Positions 42,792 through 51,554 of a stretch of 64,000 nt of DNA are shown piece by piece (the first letter of the stretch is position 1; every line of letters starts with the position of its first letter). Origin of the DNA: DLKC01 sp002478885 (GTDB taxonomy: Bacteria; Bacteroidota; Bacteroidia; Chitinophagales; Chitinophagaceae); NCBI GenBank assembly GCA_046329585.1, contig JAXLUI010000002.1:310001-374000 (forward strand), read 5' to 3'. The position numbers were made by a program, and so were the translations under genes. The notes beneath the pieces were generated by a model. It saw only the letters and a program-made list of their open reading frames with translations. It searched no databases and was not told the origin of the DNA.

Positions 42792-45185
42792 ATGTTTATA
42801 AAAGCTACTACCATCAGGCCCCGGGTAAAATTCGCGCTGGCACTGTCAGCGGCATTGACTATTTTATCCGTGAGCTTTGCCCAGGACCAGGCCAAAGAAC
42901 TTGCCGCTTCTTTTGACATTTACCAGCAGCAAAACCTGAAGGAAAAGATCTTTGTGCATACCGACAAGAACTATTACCTCGCCGGTGAAGCCATCTGGTT
43001 TAAACTGTATGTAACGGATGCGGGCCATAACAGGCCGCTGGACTTTAGTAAGGTCGCCTATGTTGAAATACTTGACACCGCCAATAAAGCTGTGCTGCAG
43101 GCCAAGGTGGCTTTACAGCATGCGGGTGGGAGCGGTTCCTTTCTTGTTCCCTTGAACATTAATTCAGGCAACTATACTTTCCGCGCTTATACCAACTGGA
43201 TGAAGAATGCGGGGGCTGATTACTTTTTTCAAAAGAACATCAGTATTGTGAACACACAAAAGTCAGTCACCACAGACCCTGTTGCGGTGCCTGTAAAATA
43301 TGATGTACAATTTTTTCCCGAAGGCGGTAACCTTGTAGAAGGCCTGCAAAGCAAAGTCGCTTTTAAAGGCAGCAACCAATATGGCGAAGGGATCGCTTTC
43401 AGCGGCGCCTTGCTTGACAACGACGATACCCTTGTACGTTTTCAACCGGCGCATGCAGGCATGGGTAATTTTCTTTTTACCCCGCAGCACAATCACAATT
43501 ATAAAGCCGTGATACGATTTGCTTCGGGTGGTTTTATCGTTAAATCCATTCCTGAACTGTATAATGCCGGTTACGTAATGCAGGTCACCGATGCGGGCAA
43601 TGAGCTGAAGATATCCGTGAAGGGTAAGAATACTTCTTCTTCCAACCTGTTTTTGCTGGTACACAACGAGGGCGGGATCAGTTACGCCAGGTCAATGTCT
43701 TTTAAGAATGATGATGCCAGTTTTACCGTTGACAAATCAACGCTGGCTGATGGTGTTTCGCAGATCAGTGTTTTTGATGAGGCCAAACAGCCCGTGTGTG
43801 AAAGACTGTATTTTAAGAAGCCTGCACATTCCCTGCAACTGGCGCTGTCCGCGGACAAGAACAGCTATACCAAGAGAAGCAAAGTAAACCTGCAACTGCA
43901 GTTGCCGGGGATGGCAGGTGCAGCGGATTCGGCCGACCTGTCCGTTTCGGTTTACCGTATTGATTCCCTGCAGCAGGTTGACGGAGACAATATTGAAACC
44001 AGCTTTATGCTTACGTCGTCGGTGAAAGGCTATGTAGAAGACCCTGCCTATTATTTTGGGGACAATGCCGCCAGTGCCGCCGATGACCTTATGCTGACAC
44101 AGGGCTGGCGCAGGTTTAACTGGGAAGCAGCACAAAACTATACCCCGCCAGCTTTTCGTTTTGCGCCTGAACTCAATGGACATATCATCACGGGTTCGGT
44201 GGTCAATTCACAGAACGGGAAGCGGCAGCCTTATATCGAAAGCTTTCTTTCAGTGCCGGGCACACGCCTTCAGTTTTATCCCTCGACGAGCGATACAATG
44301 GGTAATGTCAAGTATGAAATGAAAGATTTTTATGGCAGTACGGAAATCTCTGTGCAGGCCGGAACGCAGTTTGACAGCATTTACCGCGTAGAGATCAACA
44401 ACCCATTCTTTGAACATTATACCGGCGCAAAAGTGCCGCATTTTGAACTCCCTGTTGCTGCGGCCAATACGCTGCGTGAAAGAAGCGTTGGGATGCAGGT
44501 GCAGCAGATCTATTCCGGGGGTAAACTGAAGCAGTTGTATATGCCGGAGATCGATACGAGCACGTTTTACCTGCAGCCCAGCAAGACCTACCTGCTGGAT
44601 GATTATACCCGGTTTCAAACACTGGAAGAGGTATTGCGTGAGTATGTTGCCATGGTAAACGTTACGCGCAGGGAAGGCCGGTATCATTTCCCGGTATTTA
44701 ACAGCGCGACCAAACAATATTTTGAGGTTGACCCCATCAACCTGGTGGATGGCGTTCCCGTATTTAACCTTAACAAGCTGATGGCGATGGACCCGTTACT
44801 GATCCGCAAGCTGGAGGTGATCAACCAGCGTTATATCTATGGCGGATCGAGTTTTAACGGCATCCTTAACTGGACCACTTACAAGGGCGATCTTGGCAAC
44901 CTTAGCATTGACCCGTCTACGGTGTTGCTGGATTATGAAGCACTGCAATTACAGCGGGAGTTTTATACACCGGCCTATGACAGCGAGGAAAAGCGCAACA
45001 GCCACCTCCCCGACTTCCGGAATGTGCTGTACTGGTCACCCAATATCAAGGCCAGCAACAGCAGTAACCAGCCCATCAGTTTTTACAGCTCTGACCTTCC
45101 AGGCAAATACGCCGTGCAGGTACAGGGCCTTAGCGCTACAGGCAACTGCGGCAGCAAGGTTATTTTTATCAATGTAGACAAGTAG
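42792..45185 (+). CDS. Large exported MG2-like protein of the TonB/DUF4249 locus
   Basis: A 797-residue exported protein: signal peptide (about 10-30), then a macroglobulin MG2-like region (KIFVHTDKNYYLAGEAIWFKLYVTDAG, residues about 50-120; GSFLVPLNINSGNYTFRAYTNWM). Later comes a plug-like segment near the end (DYTRFQTLEEVLREYVAMVNVTRR and DPLLIRKLEVINQRYIYGGSS), as seen in Bacteroidota MG2/TonB-plug proteins. Such proteins often follow STN receptors with DUF4249 and may act as a surface or periplasmic cofactor. The ATG at 42792 is used; the 48 upstream codons would read through a dispersed repeat copy and are rejected. Confidence 0.78.
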   Translation: MFIKATTIRPRVKFALALSAALTILSVSFAQDQAKELAASFDIYQQQNLKEKIFVHTDKNYYLAGEAIWFKLYVTDAGHNRPLDFSKVAYVEILDTANKAVLQAKVALQHAGGSGSFLVPLNINSGNYTFRAYTNWMKNAGADYFFQKNISIVNTQKSVTTDPVAVPVKYDVQFFPEGGNLVEGLQSKVAFKGSNQYGEGIAFSGALLDNDDTLVRFQPAHAGMGNFLFTPQHNHNYKAVIRFASGGFIVKSIPELYNAGYVMQVTDAGNELKISVKGKNTSSSNLFLLVHNEGGISYARSMSFKNDDASFTVDKSTLADGVSQISVFDEAKQPVCERLYFKKPAHSLQLALSADKNSYTKRSKVNLQLQLPGMAGAADSADLSVSVYRIDSLQQVDGDNIETSFMLTSSVKGYVEDPAYYFGDNAASAADDLMLTQGWRRFNWEAAQNYTPPAFRFAPELNGHIITGSVVNSQNGKRQPYIESFLSVPGTRLQFYPSTSDTMGNVKYEMKDFYGSTEISVQAGTQFDSIYRVEINNPFFEHYTGAKVPHFELPVAAANTLRERSVGMQVQQIYSGGKLKQLYMPEIDTSTFYLQPSKTYLLDDYTRFQTLEEVLREYVAMVNVTRREGRYHFPVFNSATKQYFEVDPINLVDGVPVFNLNKLMAMDPLLIRKLEVINQRYIYGGSSFNGILNWTTYKGDLGNLSIDPSTVLLDYEALQLQREFYTPAYDSEEKRNSHLPDFRNVLYWSPNIKASNSSNQPISFYSSDLPGKYAVQVQGLSATGNCGSKVIFINVDK

Positions 45186-45337
45186 TGGTTTTGGTATGCC
45201 TGCGATGCCTGCCAGTTGCTGCGGGAAGCGACCGGCCTGCCTTTGTGTTTATGGGAACCCGTTTATGATTTTAGCGGGAGGCAGTTAAAATGCCTGTACC
45301 GTAGCCTATCTTTACCACTCACCGTTTTTATCTTTCG

Positions 45338-46654
45338 ATGGCAACAGACAACCTGCAGTCAAGGCTGACAGCGCTGATCAATAACAGCCCGATGAGCAGT
45401 TACCAGCTGCTGATCGTAGCCATTTGTTTTATCCTCAATTTCAACGATGGCATTGATGTGTTGCTGGTGTCGTTTACCGGCCCAGAGATCGCTTCGGAGT
45501 GGCTGTTGTCTAAAGCCGAACTGGGTTATATTTTCAGCGCGGGGCTTGTGGGGATGACGGCAGGGTGTTTTTTGCTGGCCCCGTTTGGTGACAGGATCGG
45601 GAGGAGAAATGTGTTCCTGATCTCCCTGTCGCTGATCTCTGCCGGGATGCTGCTTGTTTATGTAGCCGGCTCGTATACGCAACTGCTGTGTTTCCGGGTG
45701 ATCACCGGGCTGGGGATCGGGGGCATACTGCCCAATCTCGCCACGGTGGCTGCTGAATTCTCCAATAACAGGCGACGGGATTTTTATGTGGGGCTGATAC
45801 AGGCGGGATGGCCGCTGGGCGCTATTATTACCGGCTTTTTTACCGCGTGGGCGGTGCCCCGGTTTGGTTGGCGCTTTGGTTACCTGGCCGCAGGCACGGT
45901 GTCTTCGGCGATGCTGGTTGCCGTTTATTTTTACCTGCCGGAATCGCTGTTCTTTCTCGCCGCCAAGCAGCCAGGGGATGCGGGCGGGAAGATCAAGGCA
46001 TTGCTTAAAAGACTTGGGCATGACGGGGCAGAACTGCCGCCGGCCGGTGGTACTGTTGGAGCAAAGGCATCGGTAAGGGAACTGTTTTCGGGGGCCTACA
46101 GCCGGTCAACCATATTGCTGTGGCTGGCGATCTTCTTTGGGTTTATAACGCTGTATAGTTTGATGAGCTGGGTGCCGAGTATTGCCAGGGAATCTGGCAT
46201 GCCGTTCGAACTGGCTACGCTTACGGGCACCGCCTTGAACTTCGGGGCATTCACCGGGGTTGCCGTGATGGGTTATTGCATCAGCCGTTTCCCGATAAAG
46301 CGGGTGCTGGTAAGTTTTATGGGAATTGCCTTTGTGATCATGCTGTTGTTTGGTAACTTTTCACTGAGTTATGTACTGATGTTTGTACTGACCTTCCTGA
46401 TCGGTTTTTTTGTGCAGGGAGGCTTTAATATTTTCTACCCCATTGCCACGAGGATCTACCCGGATACGATCCGTTCGACCGGTGTGGGCTGGGCCATGGG
46501 CGTTGGCCGTTTTGGCGCCATACTCGGGCCGGCCTTGTTCGGGATCTTTTCAGATATGGGGGTTAGTCTTGCGGCACGGTTTACGCTGTTCTCGCTACCG
46601 CTGGTGATTGCAGCACTACTGGCATGGCGGATCCCTTCCAGGGAACTGGATTGA
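45338..46654 (+). CDS. MFS transporter, aromatic acid:H+ symporter-like
   Basis: A 438-residue, 12-helix major facilitator. Signature loops: between TM2 and TM3 GDRIGRRNVF, the A-motif; a large central loop (about 220-245); and a second A-motif-like CISRFPIKRVL. N-terminal FNDGIDVLLVSFTGPEIASEW (TM1) resembles the AAHS group (PcaK/BenK-like), with the D in TM1 used for proton coupling. It probably imports an aromatic or organic acid with protons; the neighbouring dehydrogenase (25 bp downstream, same strand) instead suggests a sugar or polyol acid. Substrate therefore open. Confidence 0.85.
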   Translation: MATDNLQSRLTALINNSPMSSYQLLIVAICFILNFNDGIDVLLVSFTGPEIASEWLLSKAELGYIFSAGLVGMTAGCFLLAPFGDRIGRRNVFLISLSLISAGMLLVYVAGSYTQLLCFRVITGLGIGGILPNLATVAAEFSNNRRRDFYVGLIQAGWPLGAIITGFFTAWAVPRFGWRFGYLAAGTVSSAMLVAVYFYLPESLFFLAAKQPGDAGGKIKALLKRLGHDGAELPPAGGTVGAKASVRELFSGAYSRSTILLWLAIFFGFITLYSLMSWVPSIARESGMPFELATLTGTALNFGAFTGVAVMGYCISRFPIKRVLVSFMGIAFVIMLLFGNFSLSYVLMFVLTFLIGFFVQGGFNIFYPIATRIYPDTIRSTGVGWAMGVGRFGAILGPALFGIFSDMGVSLAARFTLFSLPLVIAALLAWRIPSRELD

Positions 46655-46679
46655 ACCATTTTATTTTAAATAGCTATCA

Positions 46680-47693
46680 ATGAAAGCCGCTTATTTAGAC
46701 CGCCCGTTAACTATCGCCATCAGCAGCGTACCCAAGCCTGAGCCGTTGGCCGGTGAACTGTGTGTACGGCTTACCGCCACCGGGATCTGTGGTTCTGATG
46801 TGCACCTGTTTCGCGGCCACCGGCCGCTGCCGGGGCCTACTATTATCGGGCATGAGGGGATTGGTGTTATTGCCGGCATCGGCGATGGCGTGGCAGGGCG
46901 GTCTATGGGTGAAAGGGTTGCCATTGAACCCAATATCCCCTGCGGGACATGCAGGCATTGCCTGCGTGGAAGGGGGAATATCTGCCCGGATAAACGGGTG
47001 ATCGGCCAGACAGAGGCGGGTTGTTTTGCTGAATATATCTGCCTGCCTGCCGCATTTTGCCATACTATACCGGATGAGGTCAGTGACGCGGATGCGGTGA
47101 CCATTGAACCCATGGCTGTGGCCTGGCACGCTTTGACGGTTTCCGGGGCGCAGCCCGGTGAGGCCATTGCGGTGATCGGGCTTGGGTCGATCGGTTTGTT
47201 GCTTACCCATCTTGGCATTGCGTTGGGTTATACTGTTTACGTGGTTGAGGTCAACCAGGCGAAGCTGGCCATAGCCACCCGTCTTGGCGCCATAGCAGTC
47301 GATGCCGAGCCGGTACCCGCTGCGGGGTCTTTTGAACTGAAGCTGTACTGGGAAGCGGCAGCGGTATGCGCAGTGTTTGAGTGTGCGGGATCGGATGTAA
47401 CGGCGTCGCTGGCAACGGCTTCGGCCCCAAGGGGCGCAGCGGTTGTGCTGGTGGGGCTTTCGCCCATGCCGGCCAGCTTTGTACCGCTTATTATGGCGCG
47501 GGAAGGCATCAGCATTGTGCCCTCGATCATTTATGACCACCCGGCTGATTTTGAAAAAGTGATCCAGTTGATCCGTACCGGGGTTATCCGGCCAGGTTTT
47601 ATTGTGTCGAAATATATGTCTTTGGATGACCTGCAGGCCGCGCTGGAGCTGGCATCGCGTGGTACTGAAACCAAGATCGTGATCAGCCTGTAG
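46680..47693 (+). CDS. Zinc-containing medium-chain dehydrogenase (polyol/sugar-acid type)
   Basis: A 337-residue MDR enzyme: catalytic zinc C in GICGSDVH (about residue 37), GHE motif (IIGHEGIGVI), structural zinc cysteines CGTCRHCLRGRGNIC, and the Rossmann loop AVIGLGSIGLLLTHLGIA. Unlike the YahK-like enzyme at 10.8 kb, the GICGSDVHLFRG start and EPMAVAWHA segment match the sorbitol/idonate/galactonate-type dehydrogenases. It is 25 bp after the MFS gene and almost certainly co-transcribed: a transport-plus-oxidation pair for one substrate. Confidence 0.85.
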   Translation: MKAAYLDRPLTIAISSVPKPEPLAGELCVRLTATGICGSDVHLFRGHRPLPGPTIIGHEGIGVIAGIGDGVAGRSMGERVAIEPNIPCGTCRHCLRGRGNICPDKRVIGQTEAGCFAEYICLPAAFCHTIPDEVSDADAVTIEPMAVAWHALTVSGAQPGEAIAVIGLGSIGLLLTHLGIALGYTVYVVEVNQAKLAIATRLGAIAVDAEPVPAAGSFELKLYWEAAAVCAVFECAGSDVTASLATASAPRGAAVVLVGLSPMPASFVPLIMAREGISIVPSIIYDHPADFEKVIQLIRTGVIRPGFIVSKYMSLDDLQAALELASRGTETKIVISL

Positions 47694-47741
47694 CCCTGGC
47701 AGGCTTTGCAGCAGCGCCCCTTTGGAGCAATTCTATTTACC

Positions 47742-49823
47742 ATGATGCGTGCAGCAGTATTTACTCTTTTTGTTGTGTTTGTGTCGTGCGTTGGCGGGGC
47801 CATTGCACAGGCGCCGCCTGCGGTTTCGTGGCAGCACTGTTATGGGGGCTACAACAGCGATGTGATCAATGCGCTGCAGCCGCTGGCGGACGGTGGCTTT
47901 GTTTTGGCAGGCCAGACCGCTTCGAGCGATGGTGATATTGTTGACTCACGGGGCGCTACAGATGTGTGGATAGCACGGGTTGACAGCAAGGGAACAATCA
48001 TTTGGCAACAGAACTATGGCGGCTCGCATAATGACGCGGCGGTTGATATACAGTTGACGCCCGATGGCGGTTATGTTTTCTTAGCCATTACCAGTTCGAG
48101 TGACGGGGATGTTTTGGGGTACCGTGGCGGAGACGATGATATCTGGCTGGTAAAGCTCGATGCAGTTGGACAGATCCAATGGCAGCGCTGTCTTGGCGGG
48201 CCGGGCCGGGAGATCGGGCACAGCCTCAGGGCCACGCCGGATGGCGGGTATGTTATCGGCGGGTATGTGACCGCGGATGGCGGCGATGTGAGCGGCCACC
48301 ACGGGACGAATAATGCCAATGATGTATGGGTGGTAAAGACAGACGCAAACGGAGTAATTGAATGGCAACACTGTTATGGCGGAAACGGATCAGATGACTT
48401 GACGACGGTGATACCGGACAGTGGCGGCGGATATATTTTCTCGGCAACGGTAGAGTCTGTCGACGGCGATGTGAACTGCAGCCATTATGCCAACGAAGAT
48501 GTGTGGCTGGTGAAGCTGGATGCGACGGGGCAGATCGAATGGCAGAACTGTGCCGGCGGGGATGCCGGGGAAGTGGCGGCCGGGTTGTTGCAGACGACAG
48601 ATGGCGGTTATGTGATCGCCGGTATTGAATATTCAGATGACCTGCCGGGCACACATGGATTGGGTGGCGATGGCTGGGTGGTAAAGTTTGACGCCGCAGG
48701 ACAGCTTAGCTGGCAGCGCTGTTTAGGCGGCAGCGATATGGACCGGCTGCAGGCCATTATGGAAACCCCGGATGGGTTTATTGTCGCGGGCAGCACCCAA
48801 TCAAACAATGGCGATGTCTGTACGAATAAAGGCAGCGGCGACCTGTTCCTGCTGAAACTGAACAGCGACGGAACGACCGCATGGAAAAATACTTATGGCG
48901 GCAGCAGTGATGACGCCGCCAATGCCCTCTGCTTTAGCAGTGACGGGGGGATCGTGGCGGGCGGGTTCTCGAGCTCCAATGACGGTGATGTGAGCGGCAA
49001 CCATAATCCCAGGGTGGCGGATGCGTGGCTGGTAAAATTATCGTTCCCGGGGATCGCCATTTTACCCACTATTGTGATCGATGCAGATGATACCGTGATC
49101 TGCCCCGGAAAGCCGGTCAATTTCCATTCTGTAATAACTAACGGGGGCAACGCGCCAGTGTATGCGTGGGCGGTAAACGGGGTGGCCGTTGCCGGTGACA
49201 GCGGCGCAATTGCAATAGCAGGCTTGAAAGACGGCGATGTGGTGCGTTGCCAGCTTACGAGCAATTCCAATTGTGTGACCTCGCCTTTTGGCATGTCGAA
49301 CAGCATTGGGATATCGGTGGATGGGTCACTTACGCCGGCCAACTTTTTACCCTCCAGCCTGCAGATTTGTTCGTATGGCAACCTGACGTTACAGGCAACG
49401 GGCAGTTATGAGACGTACCAGTGGAGCACGGGAGCGCAAACGCCCAGTATCGTGGTGAACCAGCCCGGCACGTATTGGCTTGGCGTAACCGCCAATGGTG
49501 GCTGCCCGGGCAGGGACAGTGTTGTGGTTACCCCAAAGACCTGTCTAACCGGGTTTTATATGCCCTCGGCCTTTACGCCCAATCACGACGGGAAAAATGA
49601 CCTGTTTAAACCCGTGATCGGCGGGGTGGCGTTGCAATACAAGCTTACTATTTATAACCGGTGGGGACAGGTGGTATTCAGCAGTGGCGACCCGGCGAAG
49701 GGCTGGGATGGCAGCAAGTCGGGCAGCCCGCTTGACCCGCAGGTGTTTGTATGGGTTTGCAGCTACCAGTTGCAGGGGGACCTGTTGAAAACCGAAAGCG
49801 GTACCGTAAGCCTGATCCGGTGA
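47742..49823 (+). CDS. T9SS type B (gliding-motility C-terminal) surface protein
   Basis: A 693-residue exported protein with signal peptide (1-23, AAVFTLFVVFVSCVGGAIAQ). Seven or more repeats of about 50 residues follow, each with W(Q/K)xCxGG, DGGY(V/I)xxG and S(S/N)DGDV elements, probably a beta-propeller. After about residue 430 come Ig-like segments (ICPGKPVNFHSVITNGG; LQICSYGNLTLQATGSYE) and a C-terminal CHU_C/type B sorting domain (PSAFTPNHDGKNDLFKPV, IYNRWGQVVFSS). Secreted through T9SS, probably attached to the surface. Start at the first of two adjacent ATGs, 47742. A dispersed repeat pair follows it. Confidence 0.88.
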   Translation: MMRAAVFTLFVVFVSCVGGAIAQAPPAVSWQHCYGGYNSDVINALQPLADGGFVLAGQTASSDGDIVDSRGATDVWIARVDSKGTIIWQQNYGGSHNDAAVDIQLTPDGGYVFLAITSSSDGDVLGYRGGDDDIWLVKLDAVGQIQWQRCLGGPGREIGHSLRATPDGGYVIGGYVTADGGDVSGHHGTNNANDVWVVKTDANGVIEWQHCYGGNGSDDLTTVIPDSGGGYIFSATVESVDGDVNCSHYANEDVWLVKLDATGQIEWQNCAGGDAGEVAAGLLQTTDGGYVIAGIEYSDDLPGTHGLGGDGWVVKFDAAGQLSWQRCLGGSDMDRLQAIMETPDGFIVAGSTQSNNGDVCTNKGSGDLFLLKLNSDGTTAWKNTYGGSSDDAANALCFSSDGGIVAGGFSSSNDGDVSGNHNPRVADAWLVKLSFPGIAILPTIVIDADDTVICPGKPVNFHSVITNGGNAPVYAWAVNGVAVAGDSGAIAIAGLKDGDVVRCQLTSNSNCVTSPFGMSNSIGISVDGSLTPANFLPSSLQICSYGNLTLQATGSYETYQWSTGAQTPSIVVNQPGTYWLGVTANGGCPGRDSVVVTPKTCLTGFYMPSAFTPNHDGKNDLFKPVIGGVALQYKLTIYNRWGQVVFSSGDPAKGWDGSKSGSPLDPQVFVWVCSYQLQGDLLKTESGTVSLIR

Positions 49824-49842
49824 TGCTGAAGAACGCGTTGCC

Positions 49843-49966
49843 GTACAAGTGCGCGACGCAACGGAAGCTGAAGCAAGTATAAAAGCCAGGTACAAAACAA
49901 CTACATTTTATGGGACGGGCATTATCTCCCTGTGCGGCCTCACTTGCGTCGCACCCGTGTACCCCA
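49843..49966. repeat. Back-to-back pair of the TTGCGTCGCA repeat (copies 16 and 17)
   Basis: Minus copy CCGTACAAGTGCGCGACGC then AAGCCAGGTACAAAAC (49843-49898), and plus copy GGGACGGGC then ACTTGCGTCGCACCCGTGTAC (49911-49966). GTAC ends lie outside, CCGG ends inside: the opposite order to the pairs at 3.9 and 23.7 kb. It is the last occurrence of the family in the window. Confidence 0.8.
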
Positions 49967-49991
49967 TCGCCCTGTGCAGCAGCCGGGGATT

Positions 49992-51212
49992 TTACGCGTT
50001 GGTGATCTTGTAAACCACGCCTTTTAAGCCGGTTTTTGTGTTGAGCACGCCCACCACGTATAGTTCGTTGTGCTGGTCGAGATCGCAACTGATGATGAGG
50101 AAGGGATCGGCCGGTTTATTGACGATCTTCAGGGGCTGGCGCTGCCAGTTGCCGTTGCTGTTTTTGAAGAGTTTAAAGAGCGAGCCATTGTAGTCGGCAA
50201 ATACATAATTGCCCTGGAGCGCGGGGATCTCTTTGCCGTAATAGAAGTTTCCACCAATGACGCAGATGCCCACTTTGTGGTCGTAGTAGTCGACGGGCGC
50301 TGTAAAATTTTTGGTATCGGTACCCTTTACCAGGACGCTGTCGCCTTCCACGAGGGGCCAGCCGTAGTTGCCGCCCTTGTCGATGATGTCGGTTTCGTCC
50401 TGGATCTTATCGCCTATTTCGCCGCCGATGAGTATTTTGGTCTGGGGATCGAAGGAAAAGCGCCAGAACCTGCGGAGGCCGTAGGCCCAGATCTCGGGCC
50501 TTGCATTCTTTACGCCGACAAAGGGGTTGTCGTTGGGGATGCCGTAGGGCGTTTTATCAACATCGATGCGCAGCACTTTACCCAGCAGGGACGAGAGGTC
50601 CTGCCCCTTGCGTTCGGCCATGGGTGTGTGGTTATCGCCCACTGAAATATAGAGGAAGCCATCGGGCCCGAAGGCCATGTTGCAGGCATCGTGGTCGACG
50701 CCATGGCCCTGGAATTCCATGATCCTTTTTTCGCTGGCGAGGTTGAGGCTGTCGGGATTTGTATCGCTGACCGTGAATTCGGAGATGACCATTTTACAAT
50801 CGTTTGAATCAATCTCCGAAGGCGCGTTGTAACAGATGTATAATTTTTTGTTGGCAGCGAATTTCGGGTGGAAGGCAAGGCCGTACATGGCTTTGACTTC
50901 GAACGTGGAATCTTTTGTCTCGAGGAGCGCACTGATGTCGGCAAAGGGTTTTGGTGACACGGTGCCGTTCTTTAAGATCATGATGCGGCCGCCGAGGTCG
51001 GTGATGAAGAGGCGTTGGGAGGTATCGGGAGCAGCGAGCATCTGCACGGGGAAAGGGACGTCGCCGGTGACCAGTTGCAAGCGCACGGCGGTGGTATCAG
51101 CAGCTCCGTCAGCACTATTGCCGGCGGTACCGTTTGAATGACAGGATACGAAAAAACACAGGCACAGGGCCGTGCTGCAGGTGGAAAGAAAACCCGTAAG
51201 AAATCGTTTCAT
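49992..51212 (-). CDS. PQQ-type glucose/sorbosone dehydrogenase lipoprotein
   Basis: A 406-residue lipoprotein (CLCFFVSC, lipid cysteine at about residue 24) with the six-bladed propeller of the soluble PQQ sugar dehydrogenase family: PVQMLAAPDTSQRLFITDLGG, GLAFHPKFAANKKLYI, HDACNMAFGPDGFLYISVGDN, GLRRFWRFSFDP, GGNYGWPLVEG and IPALQGNYVFADYNG. H in GVDHDACN and R/D in GLRRFWRF and ISVGDN are typical cofactor-side residues. It oxidises sugars in the periplasm if PQQ is available; many Bacteroidota homologues are orphan and may not use PQQ. Start at 51212, before the signal. Confidence 0.85.
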   Translation of the reverse strand: MKRFLTGFLSTCSTALCLCFFVSCHSNGTAGNSADGAADTTAVRLQLVTGDVPFPVQMLAAPDTSQRLFITDLGGRIMILKNGTVSPKPFADISALLETKDSTFEVKAMYGLAFHPKFAANKKLYICYNAPSEIDSNDCKMVISEFTVSDTNPDSLNLASEKRIMEFQGHGVDHDACNMAFGPDGFLYISVGDNHTPMAERKGQDLSSLLGKVLRIDVDKTPYGIPNDNPFVGVKNARPEIWAYGLRRFWRFSFDPQTKILIGGEIGDKIQDETDIIDKGGNYGWPLVEGDSVLVKGTDTKNFTAPVDYYDHKVGICVIGGNFYYGKEIPALQGNYVFADYNGSLFKLFKNSNGNWQRQPLKIVNKPADPFLIISCDLDQHNELYVVGVLNTKTGLKGVVYKITNA

Positions 51213-51554
51213 TGTTTGCCGGTATTTGGGGGCGGTGGTAAAAGAGAACACCCTTTAAATGTATCTCTTTATTTTGTGTGGAACGATTTTTTCTGTGTTG
51301 TAAATAAAAAAGCGTTTTTGGCTGACCGTTACAGAACAGGCCGACAGTGAGGCCGGGCAAGGGTTTGAGGAGGCCCCCGTTAGAGCATGGAGGTTTGGAA
51401 GAGGTGATTATTGTGCTCCAGGGAGGAGCATCATTTGAATCCTATTTTTTAATTTCTTAGCTTATACTGATTTTTGCAAAGAAAAGCGTTGACGCATACC
51501 GTAACGATATGCCTGCATCAGCATCCATTAATTCACTAAACCTACGTGTAGAAC
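51213..51554. other. 340-bp divergent gap
   Basis: It lies between the PQQ-type enzyme (minus) and queA (plus). No small gene. GGTATTTGGGGGCGG next to the minus-strand start and a T-rich stretch near 51440-51480 are visible; no exact promoter pair was placed. Confidence 0.3.

Noticed and set aside
45359..47540. Long minus-strand frames opposite the MFS and dehydrogenase genes
   Set aside because: High local GC removes stops on the opposite strand; translated sequences are rich in R, P, H and Q with no domain.
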